Counted from the stretch's first letter, positions 27,507 to 36,093 are shown. The stretch: 64,000 bases of DNA from Candidatus Woesearchaeota archaeon (GCA_026002815.1 BPGB01000004.1:1-64000), one strand, 5' to 3'. Notes: generated by a model from the letters alone, not told the origin. Program-made: numbers and translations.

Positions 27507-27601
27507 GCGACTGTAGTATAGTGGTAGAATGCGACCCTCCCAAGGTCGTGACCCGGGTTCGAAATCCAATAGTTTGATTGACGAAAGTCCCGGCAGTCGC
27601 A
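27507..27601 (+). tRNA. tRNA-Gly(CCC) with 24-nt T-loop intron
   Basis: Acceptor GCGACTG/CAGTCGC, anticodon arm CGACC-CTCCCAA-GGTCG with anticodon CCC (27539-27541), no intron there. T-stem CCGGG (27553-27557) and CCCGG (27589-27593) enclose 31 bases. Removing 24 bases (27564-27587) leaves the loop TTCGAAT. TTCG pairs with CGAA, with 3-base bulges AA^A and AG^T, and the intron closes with a TCCAAT/ATTGA helix (one bulged C): a full bulge-helix-bulge at 59/60. Discriminator A. Three bases separate it from the next tRNA. Confidence 0.92.
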
Positions 27602-27604
27602 TAT

Positions 27605-27698
27605 GCCCAGATCGCATAACCTGGTATTGCGTCGGTCTCGAATCGTTGAAAGAAAACCGATGCCGAAAGGCTTCCCGGTTCAAATCCGGGTCTGGGCG
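27605..27698 (+). tRNA. tRNA-Ser(CGA) with 12-nt anticodon-loop intron
   Basis: Acceptor GCCCAGA/TCTGGGC, anticodon stem TCGGT/ACCGA, long variable arm TGCCGAAAGGC, T-arm CCCGG-TTCAAAT-CCGGG, discriminator G (serine). The loop is CTCGAA, 12 extra bases (27643-27654), then A, giving anticodon CGA. The splice motif is not a perfect 3-4-3 form; TCGA can pair with TTGA of the intron, so it looks relaxed. Exact boundaries may shift by a base or two within the A runs. Probably one transcript with tRNA-Gly. Confidence 0.88.
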
Positions 27699-27873
27699 TT
27701 TTTTATTATTTTTTATTATCTTTTTTATTATTTTTTATTATTTATTATATATTTTTATTATATATTTTATGTGATGAATTTATTATTATGTGATGAATTT
27801 ATTGTATGATATTATACTGTATTTATATTATTCATTTATTTCATTATGTGCTAATTACTTTACTATGTGTTAT

Positions 27874-29556
27874 TTATTTTATTATGCGGTATATTATTGA
27901 TGTAACCTCATGCATTTTAAGCATATTATTATGAAGCAGAGAAGTAGTTGTGCAATTGCCATCTATGTAGTATGTTTTTTTTACTTGATAATCCAGTTGT
28001 GCATTTTTAACTAGAACAACTCCGTCGCTGTCCTCATTCTGCATTTCACATCCTCTGCCTATTATAAGATATGTTTCAGGCATAGAATAATTTTGATTTA
28101 ATTTTCTAATAAATTCAGAATCTTGATGCATTTCATCGCATTCTAAATCGTTTCCAAAGATCTTACAAATACCATGAACCCTATCATTGATTCCTTTATT
28201 AGGGGTGCCTATCATTATGAATTTATTTATATCTTCAGGACCATATTCTTGTATATATCTCCTTACAACTAAACCCCCCATTGAGTGTGCAATAATATCG
28301 ACTTTTTTGCTTCCTGTTTTTTCTTTGATATCCTCAATAATATTTTTTAACCTATTAGCATAAATTTCTATGCTTTCATTTTTTGATTCTAAGAAGTTAT
28401 TTCCTAAAAGAACGTTATTATAACTTACATAATATGTTGGTTTAAATATTGAATTGAACATAATTGTGCTGTTTTTATCAAAAATATATACTTTTAATGG
28501 ATCCCAAATTCCGAAAGAAATATAGTTCTTAGATTCCATTTCATTTTCTAAAAAATTGAATATTTCAGTGTTTTGATATGCGGAATTTTTTTGATTAAAA
28601 GAATGACCATGAAGCATTATTATAGGATATTTTTTATTAATACCGCACTCTTCACAATTTCCATATAAACAGCATTTTTGCAATGGTTTATTAATTGAAA
28701 CAATGTCTGGCGTCTCATTAAATCCTGGCAGTTGTTGTTCTTTAACAATATATTCATCTAAGGAGATTTTTTCTTCTTTTCTATTACAATAAAAAGATAT
28801 ATTAATCATAGTTTTTACTAAGGGTTCAAAATCTAGAAAATAATACATATACTTTGTTTGGTTTGAACTGCGATTATTGTCAAATATGAAATTATTAATA
28901 ACAATATAATGTCCTGTTTCATTTTCAACCTCAGAGATATTTACTTCCGATATATTTAATTCTGTCAATAAAATATTCTTGTACTTGTTTATTTTATCCT
29001 TTACAATTATTTCATAATCTATAATAGTTTCACCATAATTCATATTTGAGCTATTTAAACTTTTAGATAGATTTTCCAATAAATAATACATAAAGATTTT
29101 TTCTTCAAAAGAAATGTTGTTTAAGGAATAATTATTTATCGAATTATTATTTATCGAATTATTATACATTACACCATCCCTTAGTCTATTATTATAAGTT
29201 AAGTTTCTCGCGGTTAAAAAATTTTCCATAATATATTTATGTATTTCACATCTCTGACTCATGTCTGCTAAACTAGAAAGATTAAGATAAATATGTGTAG
29301 TATTACAATCAAGTATGAGGCAAGAAAGTTTGTCTAATAAATAAATGTCCACATAGTCTCCTTTTGTTTCTAAAACTTTTTTCTCAAATATATTAAATGT
29401 TTCCTCTATGTTTTTCTGTTCCAATAACGCATCTCTTAAGAGTGCATCATAATTTTCTAGTTTATTCATTTTTAAGGTATTAATGTTTATTAAAGAAAGG
29501 CTTGTAATTGCATATTCCTTAAAATCTTCTATGTTGCCTGGAAAATATTTTATCAT
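27874..29556 (-). CDS. Lipase/esterase (alpha/beta hydrolase) domain, third piece of a split surface protein
   Basis: 560 codons with a PGAP1/lipase-like alpha/beta hydrolase domain in the C-terminal half. The oxyanion region is IIMLHGHSFNQ, the nucleophile elbow is IIAHSMGGLVV, then MIGTPNKG; a candidate catalytic Asp lies in EDSDGVVLV and a His in TTSLLHNN. The N-terminal half is a helical, Asn-rich extracellular region. This piece has no signal or membrane anchor of its own. Upstream of its ATG the same frame can be read as SAEKIIK, joining naturally to the end of the preceding piece if one base is skipped. I think pieces 27874-29556, 29576-29917 and 29901-30533 are one gene. Confidence 0.8.
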   Translation of the reverse strand: MIKYFPGNIEDFKEYAITSLSLININTLKMNKLENYDALLRDALLEQKNIEETFNIFEKKVLETKGDYVDIYLLDKLSCLILDCNTTHIYLNLSSLADMSQRCEIHKYIMENFLTARNLTYNNRLRDGVMYNNSINNNSINNYSLNNISFEEKIFMYYLLENLSKSLNSSNMNYGETIIDYEIIVKDKINKYKNILLTELNISEVNISEVENETGHYIVINNFIFDNNRSSNQTKYMYYFLDFEPLVKTMINISFYCNRKEEKISLDEYIVKEQQLPGFNETPDIVSINKPLQKCCLYGNCEECGINKKYPIIMLHGHSFNQKNSAYQNTEIFNFLENEMESKNYISFGIWDPLKVYIFDKNSTIMFNSIFKPTYYVSYNNVLLGNNFLESKNESIEIYANRLKNIIEDIKEKTGSKKVDIIAHSMGGLVVRRYIQEYGPEDINKFIMIGTPNKGINDRVHGICKIFGNDLECDEMHQDSEFIRKLNQNYSMPETYLIIGRGCEMQNEDSDGVVLVKNAQLDYQVKKTYYIDGNCTTTSLLHNNMLKMHEVTSIIYRIIK

Positions 29557-29575
29557 TTTGATTATTTTTTCTGCG

Positions 29576-29917
29576 CTATTTTATGTTGTTTTTATGTATT
29601 TTTGCTATGGTGTTATGTTTTTCTACTGTTTGATATGTTTCATTAACAAGTTTTGAAGTATTTATCAACAATTCTTGGCTTAGTTCATAATTTTTTAATA
29701 AAATATCATAGGAAGTCTTATAGTAATCGTCATTCCAGTAATCTATTATTTTTTTTGACTCTTCCCTTAAGATACCAGCATATGTGTTATATTTAATCGC
29801 GTCCTCTTTTAAGTTATACGGAAAATTAATTTGCGAAGTTTCTTTGCTATATAGAATGACTGTCGTATTGTCTATGTTCAATTGTGAAAAAGCAACATTC
29901 TTAGAGAAGGGAATCAT
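29576..29917 (-). CDS. Middle piece of the split surface lipase
   Basis: 113 codons, helical and Asn/Lys-rich, without any motif of its own. Its frame is +1 relative to the upstream piece, which it overlaps by 17 bases, and a further +1 shift would connect it with the lipase piece 20 bases downstream. The ends of the three pieces run into each other without loss of sequence, which argues for frameshifts in a single gene of about 890 codons, not three independent genes. Confidence 0.55.
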   Translation of the reverse strand: MIPFSKNVAFSQLNIDNTTVILYSKETSQINFPYNLKEDAIKYNTYAGILREESKKIIDYWNDDYYKTSYDILLKNYELSQELLINTSKLVNETYQTVEKHNTIAKIHKNNIK

Positions 29918-30533
29918 ATAACAATAATGTTTGGTTTATTATAACTTCTTCCTCTTCAGAAGGTTTATGATTTATTATAAGCGTGCTTTTTCTAACATAG
30001 GAGTTGTTATTTGCTGGACACTTCTTTGTAGGAATGTTCTGACACTTTATTTCATATTGATATATCGATTGCCCATATCCTCTTGGCGCTTCAATAGTAT
30101 AAGAAAGTTCTTTACTCTTGCTATTATAAAAATAGAATGAATCGTTGATAAGGTTGTTTTTATTAATGTCCTTTGTTATATCGACTATTTTTTCATCACA
30201 AAATGCTTTGCATAACCAGTAGTTATTCATATTAATTGTAATTTCAAAATCATATTTATCTCCACTATTAAGAAGTGTTGTTTCGTACAGTTTATTAGTT
30301 TCTAAGATTATTTCTTCACCTATCATCAAATTGATTTTCCTATATCCATAAGCGATAGAAATGACGAGTGATATTATCAAAAACAGCACTATTGTTTTTT
30401 TTATTTTTTTACCTGTTATTTTATTACTTTTTATTATATTATCTGATAGTTTGTTATTTGTTAATGTATTATTTTTTATTTTGTTATCCATTATTTTATT
30501 TATTATTTTATTATTGATTTTTTTATCGTTCAT
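29901..30533 (-). CDS. N-terminal membrane-anchor piece of the split surface lipase
   Basis: 210 codons. Residues 1-47 are a low-complexity Asn/Lys/Ile repeat (IMDNKIKNN, TNNKLSDNII) facing the cytoplasm, residues about 48-66 a single hydrophobic helix (TIVLFLIISLVISIAYGY), and the rest a beta-rich extracellular part with two cysteine pairs (CKAFC, CQNIPTKKC). The anchor would place the lipase domain of the third piece outside the cell. The repeat-like N-terminus makes the exact start uncertain. Confidence 0.6.
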   Translation of the reverse strand: MNDKKINNKIINKIMDNKIKNNTLTNNKLSDNIIKSNKITGKKIKKTIVLFLIISLVISIAYGYRKINLMIGEEIILETNKLYETTLLNSGDKYDFEITINMNNYWLCKAFCDEKIVDITKDINKNNLINDSFYFYNSKSKELSYTIEAPRGYGQSIYQYEIKCQNIPTKKCPANNNSYVRKSTLIINHKPSEEEEVIINQTLLLYDSLL

Positions 30534-31075
30534 TTTATTATTATTTTGTGATTTTATTTTGTGATTTATGATTTTACTTCTGCTTTTTTTATTTATTATT
30601 ATTACTTTTTATTTATTATTAGTATTTATATATTAAATATTAATACTTATATATTAAATTAATACTTATATATTAAATACTTATATATTAATTACTTCAT
30701 GATTGTCTTTAATAATAAAAAGACTATTCTTTGTAAAATAATAAAACATCAAAGTATGTAAATTATCGCACATATTCTATTTATCACTTTTATATATAAA
30801 TTATGTCTATGTACATTATAAATTCTGAATAATAAAATAAGTATTAAAATAATAAGGTATATTATTAGTTATATTATTAATTTATTATTATTTAAATTTA
30901 TCATTAGTTATATTATTAATTTATTATTCTTTTTTATAGTATCATCTCTTAAAATTTCTTAAATATCTGTTATCTAGCAATACTAAGAATATTTCAGGTA
31001 TCTTTCAATCAAATATTTACTTTCAATAATATGTTTATCATAAACATTATAAATATATTCAATTTATTTCTTTAC
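30534..31075. repeat. AT-rich divergent spacer with several direct repeats, 542 bp
   Basis: About 30630-30690 has three to four copies of AATACTTATATATTAAAT. A 26-bp sequence beginning ATTAGTTATATTATTAATT occurs at 30864-30889 and again at 30903-30928. At 31047-31054 TTATAAAT lies 29 nt before the next ATG (31076). No gene or RNA seen. Confidence 0.55.
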
Positions 31076-31702
31076 ATGACTAATCTACACATAATAAGGA
31101 GAAACACTTTCATAGTCGGAGCATTAATACAATTAATTCTTCTTTTATATGCGGTATTTTTTAATCAAAAATTTATAATGGATGGAATATTCAGTCTTGT
31201 AGCTATAGGCTTGTTTTATATTATAGAACAAAGATATCCCTTAAATCCAATAATAATATTCTTTGGTTTTATACCATTGTATTTTCATAATGTTGGTGTT
31301 TTGTTCGGGTTTTTTGGATTAAAAATATTTGGTTTAGGATATGATAAGTGGGCACATTTTATAAACAGCAGTATAGTCACAATTGTTTTATTTTATATAT
31401 TAATAGCGCATTCAAAGGAAAGAATAATCAAACACATACTAATTGCATTCTTGATTATGTTAGGTTTTAATTTATTACATGAGGTTAATGAATTTATTGG
31501 AACAAGATATTTAGGTATTTATTCAGAAAGTTTATTCAGTGTTGGTGATGCATTAGCTCCTTCAGGGTCTGATCTTCAAGTATATGATGCATGGTGGGAT
31601 ATGATATTTGATATATTTGGCGGATTATTTGCGATGATTTTTCTTTTAATTACGCGTTTGCTGGAAAATACTCATGAAAGAGATTATTTCAGAAATTCTT
31701 AG
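31076..31702 (+). CDS. YjdF-like (DUF2238) membrane protein
   Basis: A 208-residue protein with six hydrophobic helices and the family signatures GYDKWAHFINSS, GFNLLHEVNEFIG and YDAWWDMIFDIFGG. The conserved charged and aromatic residues inside the membrane parts suggest an enzyme or carrier, but the role of DUF2238 is unknown. The frame is open from 31031, but 31076 is chosen because the TATA box at 31047 places the transcript start there. Confidence 0.82.
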   Translation: MTNLHIIRRNTFIVGALIQLILLLYAVFFNQKFIMDGIFSLVAIGLFYIIEQRYPLNPIIIFFGFIPLYFHNVGVLFGFFGLKIFGLGYDKWAHFINSSIVTIVLFYILIAHSKERIIKHILIAFLIMLGFNLLHEVNEFIGTRYLGIYSESLFSVGDALAPSGSDLQVYDAWWDMIFDIFGGLFAMIFLLITRLLENTHERDYFRNS

Positions 31703-31717
31703 AAAATTTCAAGAAAA

Positions 31718-31779
31718 AGTATGCTGTTATTAATAAAGAGTATGGTGTCATTAATAAAGAGTATGCTATTATTAATATG
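31718..31779. repeat. 21-bp tandem repeat, three copies
   Basis: The unit AGTATGCTGTTATTAATAAAG is 21 bases, so I give it as AGTATGCTGTT plus ATTAATAAAG. It is repeated at 31718-31738, 31739-31759 and, partly, 31760-31779, with a few substitutions, just after the YjdF-like gene. Role unknown; a slipped-strand duplication is the simplest reading. Confidence 0.7.
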
Positions 31780-31907
31780 ATTAGCCCCAATCGTAAAATG
31801 GTTTGTCTCTCGAAAAAACTTGGACTTACCATGTAAATCTTTTTCAATATCCCATAAACCATTAGATTTATAAATAGTTATTATTTCCTTTGCTTATACC
31901 CATTAGG

Positions 31908-31935
31908 CATTCAACAAATTCTTTAATGTTGAATG
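31908..31935 (+). promoter_or_regulatory. Leader hairpin of the ribosomal stalk operon
   Basis: CATTCAACA (31908-31916) and TGTTGAATG (31927-31935) form a perfect 9-bp stem with a 10-base loop. A TATA box TTTATAAAT lies near 31866, so the hairpin falls in the 5' leader between the transcript start and the ribosome-binding site GGAGGG (31952-31957). Protein L1 is known to regulate its own mRNA in archaea and bacteria; this stem is a candidate target, by position only. Confidence 0.5.
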
Positions 31936-31961
31936 TTTAACTACGTTAGTAGGAGGGAAAA

Positions 31962-32618
31962 ATGGATAAGAAACAAGCATTAGAAGTTGTAACGCAATTG
32001 AGGCAAAGTTCTCCAAAGAGGAACTTCATTCAGGCAGTTGATTTAATAGTTAATTTGCAAGATTTAGATTTTAAAAAACCAGATCATCAAATTGATTTTT
32101 ATGTAGTTCTTCCTCACGGTACAGGAAAGAAAAAAAGAATCGCTGCCTTTGTAGATGTAGATATGATTGATGAAGCTAAAAGTGTTTGTGATACAGTTAT
32201 TTCTTTAACACAATTTGACGATTATGCAAAAGACAAAAAGAAGATAAAAAAATTAGCTAAGAATCACGATTATTTTATTGCCCAGTCAACAATAATGAGT
32301 AAAATCGCTTCAACATTCGGAAGAATACTTGGTCCTAGGAACAAGATGCCAAATCCTAAAGCAGGATGTGTTGTTGCGTCAAAATCAAACATAAAACCAG
32401 TATATGATAGACTTCAAAAAACCATTAGGGTGTTAGCAAGAAATAAACCTTTAGTGCAATTATGCATTGCTAGGGAAGATATGAGCGATGAACAAATAGC
32501 TGATAACTTATACTTTGTTTATGATCAATTAATTCATCACTTGCCTAAAGAAAAGAATAATATAAAAAGCATATTTATAAAAACAACAATGGGTAAGGCA
32601 GTGAAGGTGGAGGTATGA
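31962..32618 (+). CDS. rpl1: Ribosomal protein L1
   Basis: Large-subunit protein of the L1 stalk, which helps release of deacylated tRNA from the E site. The 218-residue protein has the archaeal L1 pattern, with FGRILGPRNKMPNPKAG as the signature. First gene of the L1-L10-L12 operon with a strong GGAGGG site; the L11 gene that often precedes it is not here. In archaea L1 also represses translation of this operon. Confidence 0.97.
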   Translation: MDKKQALEVVTQLRQSSPKRNFIQAVDLIVNLQDLDFKKPDHQIDFYVVLPHGTGKKKRIAAFVDVDMIDEAKSVCDTVISLTQFDDYAKDKKKIKKLAKNHDYFIAQSTIMSKIASTFGRILGPRNKMPNPKAGCVVASKSNIKPVYDRLQKTIRVLARNKPLVQLCIAREDMSDEQIADNLYFVYDQLIHHLPKEKNNIKSIFIKTTMGKAVKVEV

Positions 32619-33493
32619 ACATGACAGATAAAAAATCCACCATAAGAAAGACGAGTCATATTCCAGAATCAAAAAAGAAAGTAGTTGATGAAATAAAATC
32701 CCTTTTAAAGGAATACCCGATAGTTGCTATAATCAACTTGGAGAATCTTCCAGCTAAGCAATTACAAGTTATGAAGGGTAAATTAAGAAAAGATGCAGTA
32801 ATACGAATGGCAAAAAAGAACCTTATAAAAGAGGCCTTCAAGGAATCAGAAAAACCTAATATAGAAAAAATGATTGAATACCTTTCAGGAATGCCTGCAC
32901 TATTATTTACGAGGGAAAATCCGTTCAAACTTTTTAAGATATTAAAGAATAGCAAGAGTAATGCACCAATAAAGCCTGGTCAGGTTACTCCTAAAGATAT
33001 AATCATACCCAAAGGACCAACACCTTTTGCTCCCGGACCAATAATTGGAGAACTTGGAATGTTGAAAATTAAAGCAGGTATAGAAGCGGGCAAGGTAGCA
33101 ATAAAGGAAGATGCACATGTAGCTAAGAAAGGAGATGTAATAAAATCACAATTAGCATCATTACTTTTAAGGTTAGGAATAGAACCTATGGAAATAGGTC
33201 TTGATTTGATTGCTGTTTATGAGAATGGCGAAGTATTAACTAAGGATATACTCGACATAGATGAAGAGGCATTTATAATGAAGATACAATCTGCAGCAAG
33301 AGAATCAATGAGTCTAGCAATAGAAGTAGCTTATACTAGTAAAGACACTATAGAATTACTAATACAGAAATCATTCAATGATGCAAAAACTATTGCAATC
33401 GAGAGAGACATACTTGCAGACTTAGTAATAACTCAAATATTAGCAAAGGCAAGTGTTCAGGCAGAGTCTTTGAAAAAAACTGCAAATTTGTAA
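32615..33493 (+). CDS. rpl10: Ribosomal protein L10 (P0), without the C-terminal tail
   Basis: Base of the ribosomal stalk, binding 23S rRNA and several copies of L12. The 292-residue protein shows the N-terminal L10 domain (VAIINLENLPAKQLQVMKGKLR), the archaeal insertion (PGPIIGELGMLKIKAGIEAG) and C-terminal helices that hold L12. Most archaeal L10 proteins are near 330-340 residues and end in an acidic hinge plus a hydrophobic GLF-type tail; here the protein stops at SLKKTANL, so that tail is missing. The ATG at 32615 overlaps the L1 stop (ATGA); ATG 32621 is an alternative. Confidence 0.95.
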   Translation: MNMTDKKSTIRKTSHIPESKKKVVDEIKSLLKEYPIVAIINLENLPAKQLQVMKGKLRKDAVIRMAKKNLIKEAFKESEKPNIEKMIEYLSGMPALLFTRENPFKLFKILKNSKSNAPIKPGQVTPKDIIIPKGPTPFAPGPIIGELGMLKIKAGIEAGKVAIKEDAHVAKKGDVIKSQLASLLLRLGIEPMEIGLDLIAVYENGEVLTKDILDIDEEAFIMKIQSAARESMSLAIEVAYTSKDTIELLIQKSFNDAKTIAIERDILADLVITQILAKASVQAESLKKTANL

Positions 33494-33532
33494 AAAAATA
33501 AATAGTTAAAATAATATTTATAGGAGGTTAAA

Positions 33533-33841
33533 ATGGAATATGTATATGCGGCAATGTTATTGCATAAGGCAGGTAAAAAAATAGATGAGAATTCAGTGAA
33601 AAAAGTCTTGGAGGCAGCAGGAGTGACTGTTGATGAGGGCAGAGTACGCGCATTAGTTGCAGCATTAGAAGGTGTGAATATTGATGAGGCAATAAAAAAT
33701 GCCACAATAATGGCTGCACCAGTCGCATCAGCACCATCAGCACATACAGAGAGCAAGACAGAAGCAAAGAAAGAAGAGAAAAAAGAAGATAAGCAAGCAG
33801 AAGAACAATCCGCAGCCGGTCTTAGTGCATTGTTCGGTTAA
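33533..33841 (+). CDS. rpl12: Ribosomal protein L12 (P1), archaeal
   Basis: Stalk protein that recruits and activates translation factors. 102 residues: N-terminal dimer domain ([20 protein letters not shown]), alanine-rich then Lys/Glu-rich hinge, and the factor-binding tail GLSALFG. Ribosome-binding site GGAGG lies 8 nt before the ATG. Last gene of the stalk operon. Confidence 0.97.
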   Translation: MEYVYAAMLLHKAGKKIDENSVKKVLEAAGVTVDEGRVRALVAALEGVNIDEAIKNATIMAAPVASAPSAHTESKTEAKKEEKKEDKQAEEQSAAGLSALFG

Positions 33842-33909
33842 TTTTTTAATATTATATTTTTATAATTTTTATACATTTTTATAATTTTTAGAATATTTTT
33901 GAGGTAAGA

Positions 33910-34797
33910 ATGCTGAGTGAATCAGAGATAGAAAAGTTAATGAATGAAATTAATTCTTTAAAATCAGAGGTAAAAGATTTAAGAACAAAATTAAATGGAT
34001 TAGATAGAAAAAAAGAAGATTTGTTCAGAGAAAAAAGAAAAATCGGGTCAGATATATATTCTAGAATAAAAAACGCTAAAGATAATAAGATAAAAAGGGA
34101 TTCTTTAACTGGTGTTATAAAAAATACCAAGCTAACAAAGGAAGAAATAGATTCTAGAATCATCATTCTAGAGCAGGAAATAAAAAAATTAAAGGAAGAA
34201 AAAAGAAAATTTCTAGAGAAGGCAGGTGTTGATGATCCTATAAAGTTAAAGAAAAGCATAAAGGCATTAGAATTTAAAATAGAGACAGAAGGTTTAAGTT
34301 TTGAAAAAGAGAAAGAATTAATGAAGGTTTTACAAAGAATGAAGAAGCAATATGATAGTGTGCATTCTGTTAACGATATAAACAAGCAGTTAGATATAAA
34401 ATATAAAGAATTAAGAGATTTACGACACCAACTTGAACTGACTAAGAAAATAGTCCAAGTTTCAGCTAAAGAAAGTCAGAAACATCATATAGAACTTATA
34501 GAATCAAATAAGGAAATAGACGATTTAAGAAGTAAAGAATCAGAATTAGAAAAACAGATTTCTTCTATAAAAAAAGAGATGCATGCAATAATAGAAATTC
34601 TGGATTCTAAAAACGCAAAAATAGAAGAGATAAAAAAGATACTTCATGAAAACAATGTTAAACTAAAAGAAGATTTTGAAAAGCAAAAACAAGAGATGCT
34701 TAAACATAAGGATGAAGAAGTCAAAGAAAAATTGAAGTCTGGAAAAAAACTAACAACAGAAGATCTTCTAATACTTCAAAGAACTATGAAAAACTAA
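33910..34797 (+). CDS. Long coiled-coil protein (COG1340-like)
   Basis: A 295-residue protein that is nearly all coiled coil, with alternating Lys, Glu and Leu heptads from residue 5 to 270 and a short C-terminal motif (SGKKLTTEDLLILQ). Length and tail agree with the archaeal COG1340 family, whose function is unknown though often near ribosome or translation genes. Ribosome-binding site GAGGTAAG. It lies 68 bp after rpl12, with a T-rich gap that may end the stalk transcript. Confidence 0.8.
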   Translation: MLSESEIEKLMNEINSLKSEVKDLRTKLNGLDRKKEDLFREKRKIGSDIYSRIKNAKDNKIKRDSLTGVIKNTKLTKEEIDSRIIILEQEIKKLKEEKRKFLEKAGVDDPIKLKKSIKALEFKIETEGLSFEKEKELMKVLQRMKKQYDSVHSVNDINKQLDIKYKELRDLRHQLELTKKIVQVSAKESQKHHIELIESNKEIDDLRSKESELEKQISSIKKEMHAIIEILDSKNAKIEEIKKILHENNVKLKEDFEKQKQEMLKHKDEEVKEKLKSGKKLTTEDLLILQRTMKN

Positions 34798-34841
34798 TTT
34801 TTATGAGTATTCTTTTATTTTTATTATCTTATTCTATTAAC

Positions 34842-34849
34842 TTTATAAA
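34842..34849 (+). promoter_or_regulatory. TATA box of dph5 (leaderless)
   Basis: TTTATAAA begins 29 nt before the dph5 ATG at 34871. This supports that ATG over the earlier in-frame ATG at 34853, which would fall upstream of the transcript start. Confidence 0.6.
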
Positions 34850-34870
34850 CTCTTGCTTATTACTCTTAAT

Positions 34871-35626
34871 ATGACTTTATACTTAATAGGAATAGGACTA
34901 AATGATGAGAAAGATATAACATTAAAAGGTCTTGAAGCTGTTAAAAAATGTAAATATGTATACCTTGAATCTTATACTTCAATCCTTCAGGTGCCAGTTA
35001 TTAAATTGGAAGAGTTTTATGGTAAAAAAATAATTTTAGCAGATAGATTAATGGTTGAAAAACGTACCAATGATATTCTTGCTGATGCAAAGGAAAATGA
35101 TGTAGCATTCCTTGTAATCGGGGATATTTTTGGAGCAACAACACATATAGATCTTGTTTTAAGAGCAAAAGCATTAGGGATAAATTGTGAATTTATACAT
35201 AATGCATCGATAATGAATGCTATTGGAGTTGTTGGGCTTGAATTATACAAGTTTGGCAAGACAACATCTATACCTTTTCCTGAAAAGGGCTTCAAGCCAG
35301 AAACATATTATGATGTTATTAAAATGAATAAGGAAATGGGTTTACATACTCTTGTATTGCTTGATTTGCGTCCAGTTGAACAGAGGTTCGTTACAGTAAA
35401 TTTGGGGATTCAGTATTTGCTTGAAATTGCATCTACTCGTGGTGATGGCGTATTTGATGAGAATACAATGGTGGTTGGTTGTGCAAGAATCGGTGGAGAT
35501 TTTCACATAAAATATGGAAAGGCAAAAGATCTTCTGACTCATGACTTTGGAAAACCCTTGCATTGCTTGATTATCCCAGGAAAACTTCACTTCATCGAAG
35601 AAGAAGCCTTGAAACAATGGGAATAA
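34871..35626 (+). CDS. dph5: Diphthine synthase
   Basis: S-adenosylmethionine-dependent methyltransferase that trimethylates the modified histidine of elongation factor 2, a step to diphthamide. 251 residues with the family start MTLYLIGIGLNDEKDITLKG, then GDIFGATTHIDL, FIHNASIMNAIG and a C-terminal IPGKLHFIEEEAL. Found only in archaea and eukaryotes. Monocistronic, leaderless. Confidence 0.97.
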   Translation: MTLYLIGIGLNDEKDITLKGLEAVKKCKYVYLESYTSILQVPVIKLEEFYGKKIILADRLMVEKRTNDILADAKENDVAFLVIGDIFGATTHIDLVLRAKALGINCEFIHNASIMNAIGVVGLELYKFGKTTSIPFPEKGFKPETYYDVIKMNKEMGLHTLVLLDLRPVEQRFVTVNLGIQYLLEIASTRGDGVFDENTMVVGCARIGGDFHIKYGKAKDLLTHDFGKPLHCLIIPGKLHFIEEEALKQWE

Positions 35627-35805
35627 AATTCATATGGTATCAAAATCATAATATCAATATAAAATCCATACCTTTATAAGCTAAACATATATTCTATGCA
35701 TAAGTAAGGGGTTTTTACACATGAGTATATACCGAGAATAATTATATTGATGATATATTGAAGTCGATATCTACTTCTAGAGTAAAGATTCCTAAGGAGG
35801 AAAAA

Positions 35806-35967
35806 ATGGAGCGAAATTTTAGGTCGGGGTTAAGATCCTTTGGACCAAGAGAAATGCATAAGGCAACTTGCTCAGATTGTGGCAAAGATACAGAGGTACC
35901 TTTTAAGCCAACAGAGGGCAAGCCCGTTTATTGCAGAGAATGTTACCAGAAGCATAAGAGATTCTAA
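35806..35967 (+). CDS. Small CxxC zinc-binding protein
   Basis: A 53-residue protein with one zinc ribbon: ATCSDCGKDTEVPFKPTEG, then PVYCRECYQKH. The pattern CxxCG-x(3)-EVPFxP-x(5)-PVYCRxCY is a common small archaeal/bacterial family with unknown role, perhaps RNA binding. The start at 35806 has a perfect AAGGAGG 6 nt upstream. A TATA-like TTTATAAG lies near 35673, giving a leader of about 105 nt, long for this organism. Confidence 0.85.
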   Translation: MERNFRSGLRSFGPREMHKATCSDCGKDTEVPFKPTEGKPVYCRECYQKHKRF

Positions 35968-36093
35968 GTTTTTTAATGTCTTATATTTCTGTAAATTTTT
36001 TTTACATTATTTACATTCTGTATATTTTTTATATTTTTTATTTTCTTATTTTTTTATAATGGTTCGTTCTTTTTTCATAAAATTTATATATTA

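Noticed and set aside
27492-27774. Open frames on both strands over the tRNA-Gly and tRNA-Ser genes
   Set aside because: They are by-products of GC-richer tRNA sequence; the tRNA structures explain the region fully.
31790-31850. Mixed-composition stretch before the L1 leader considered as an RNA gene
   Set aside because: No acceptor-stem pairing, no T-arm motif and no C/D or H/ACA boxes.
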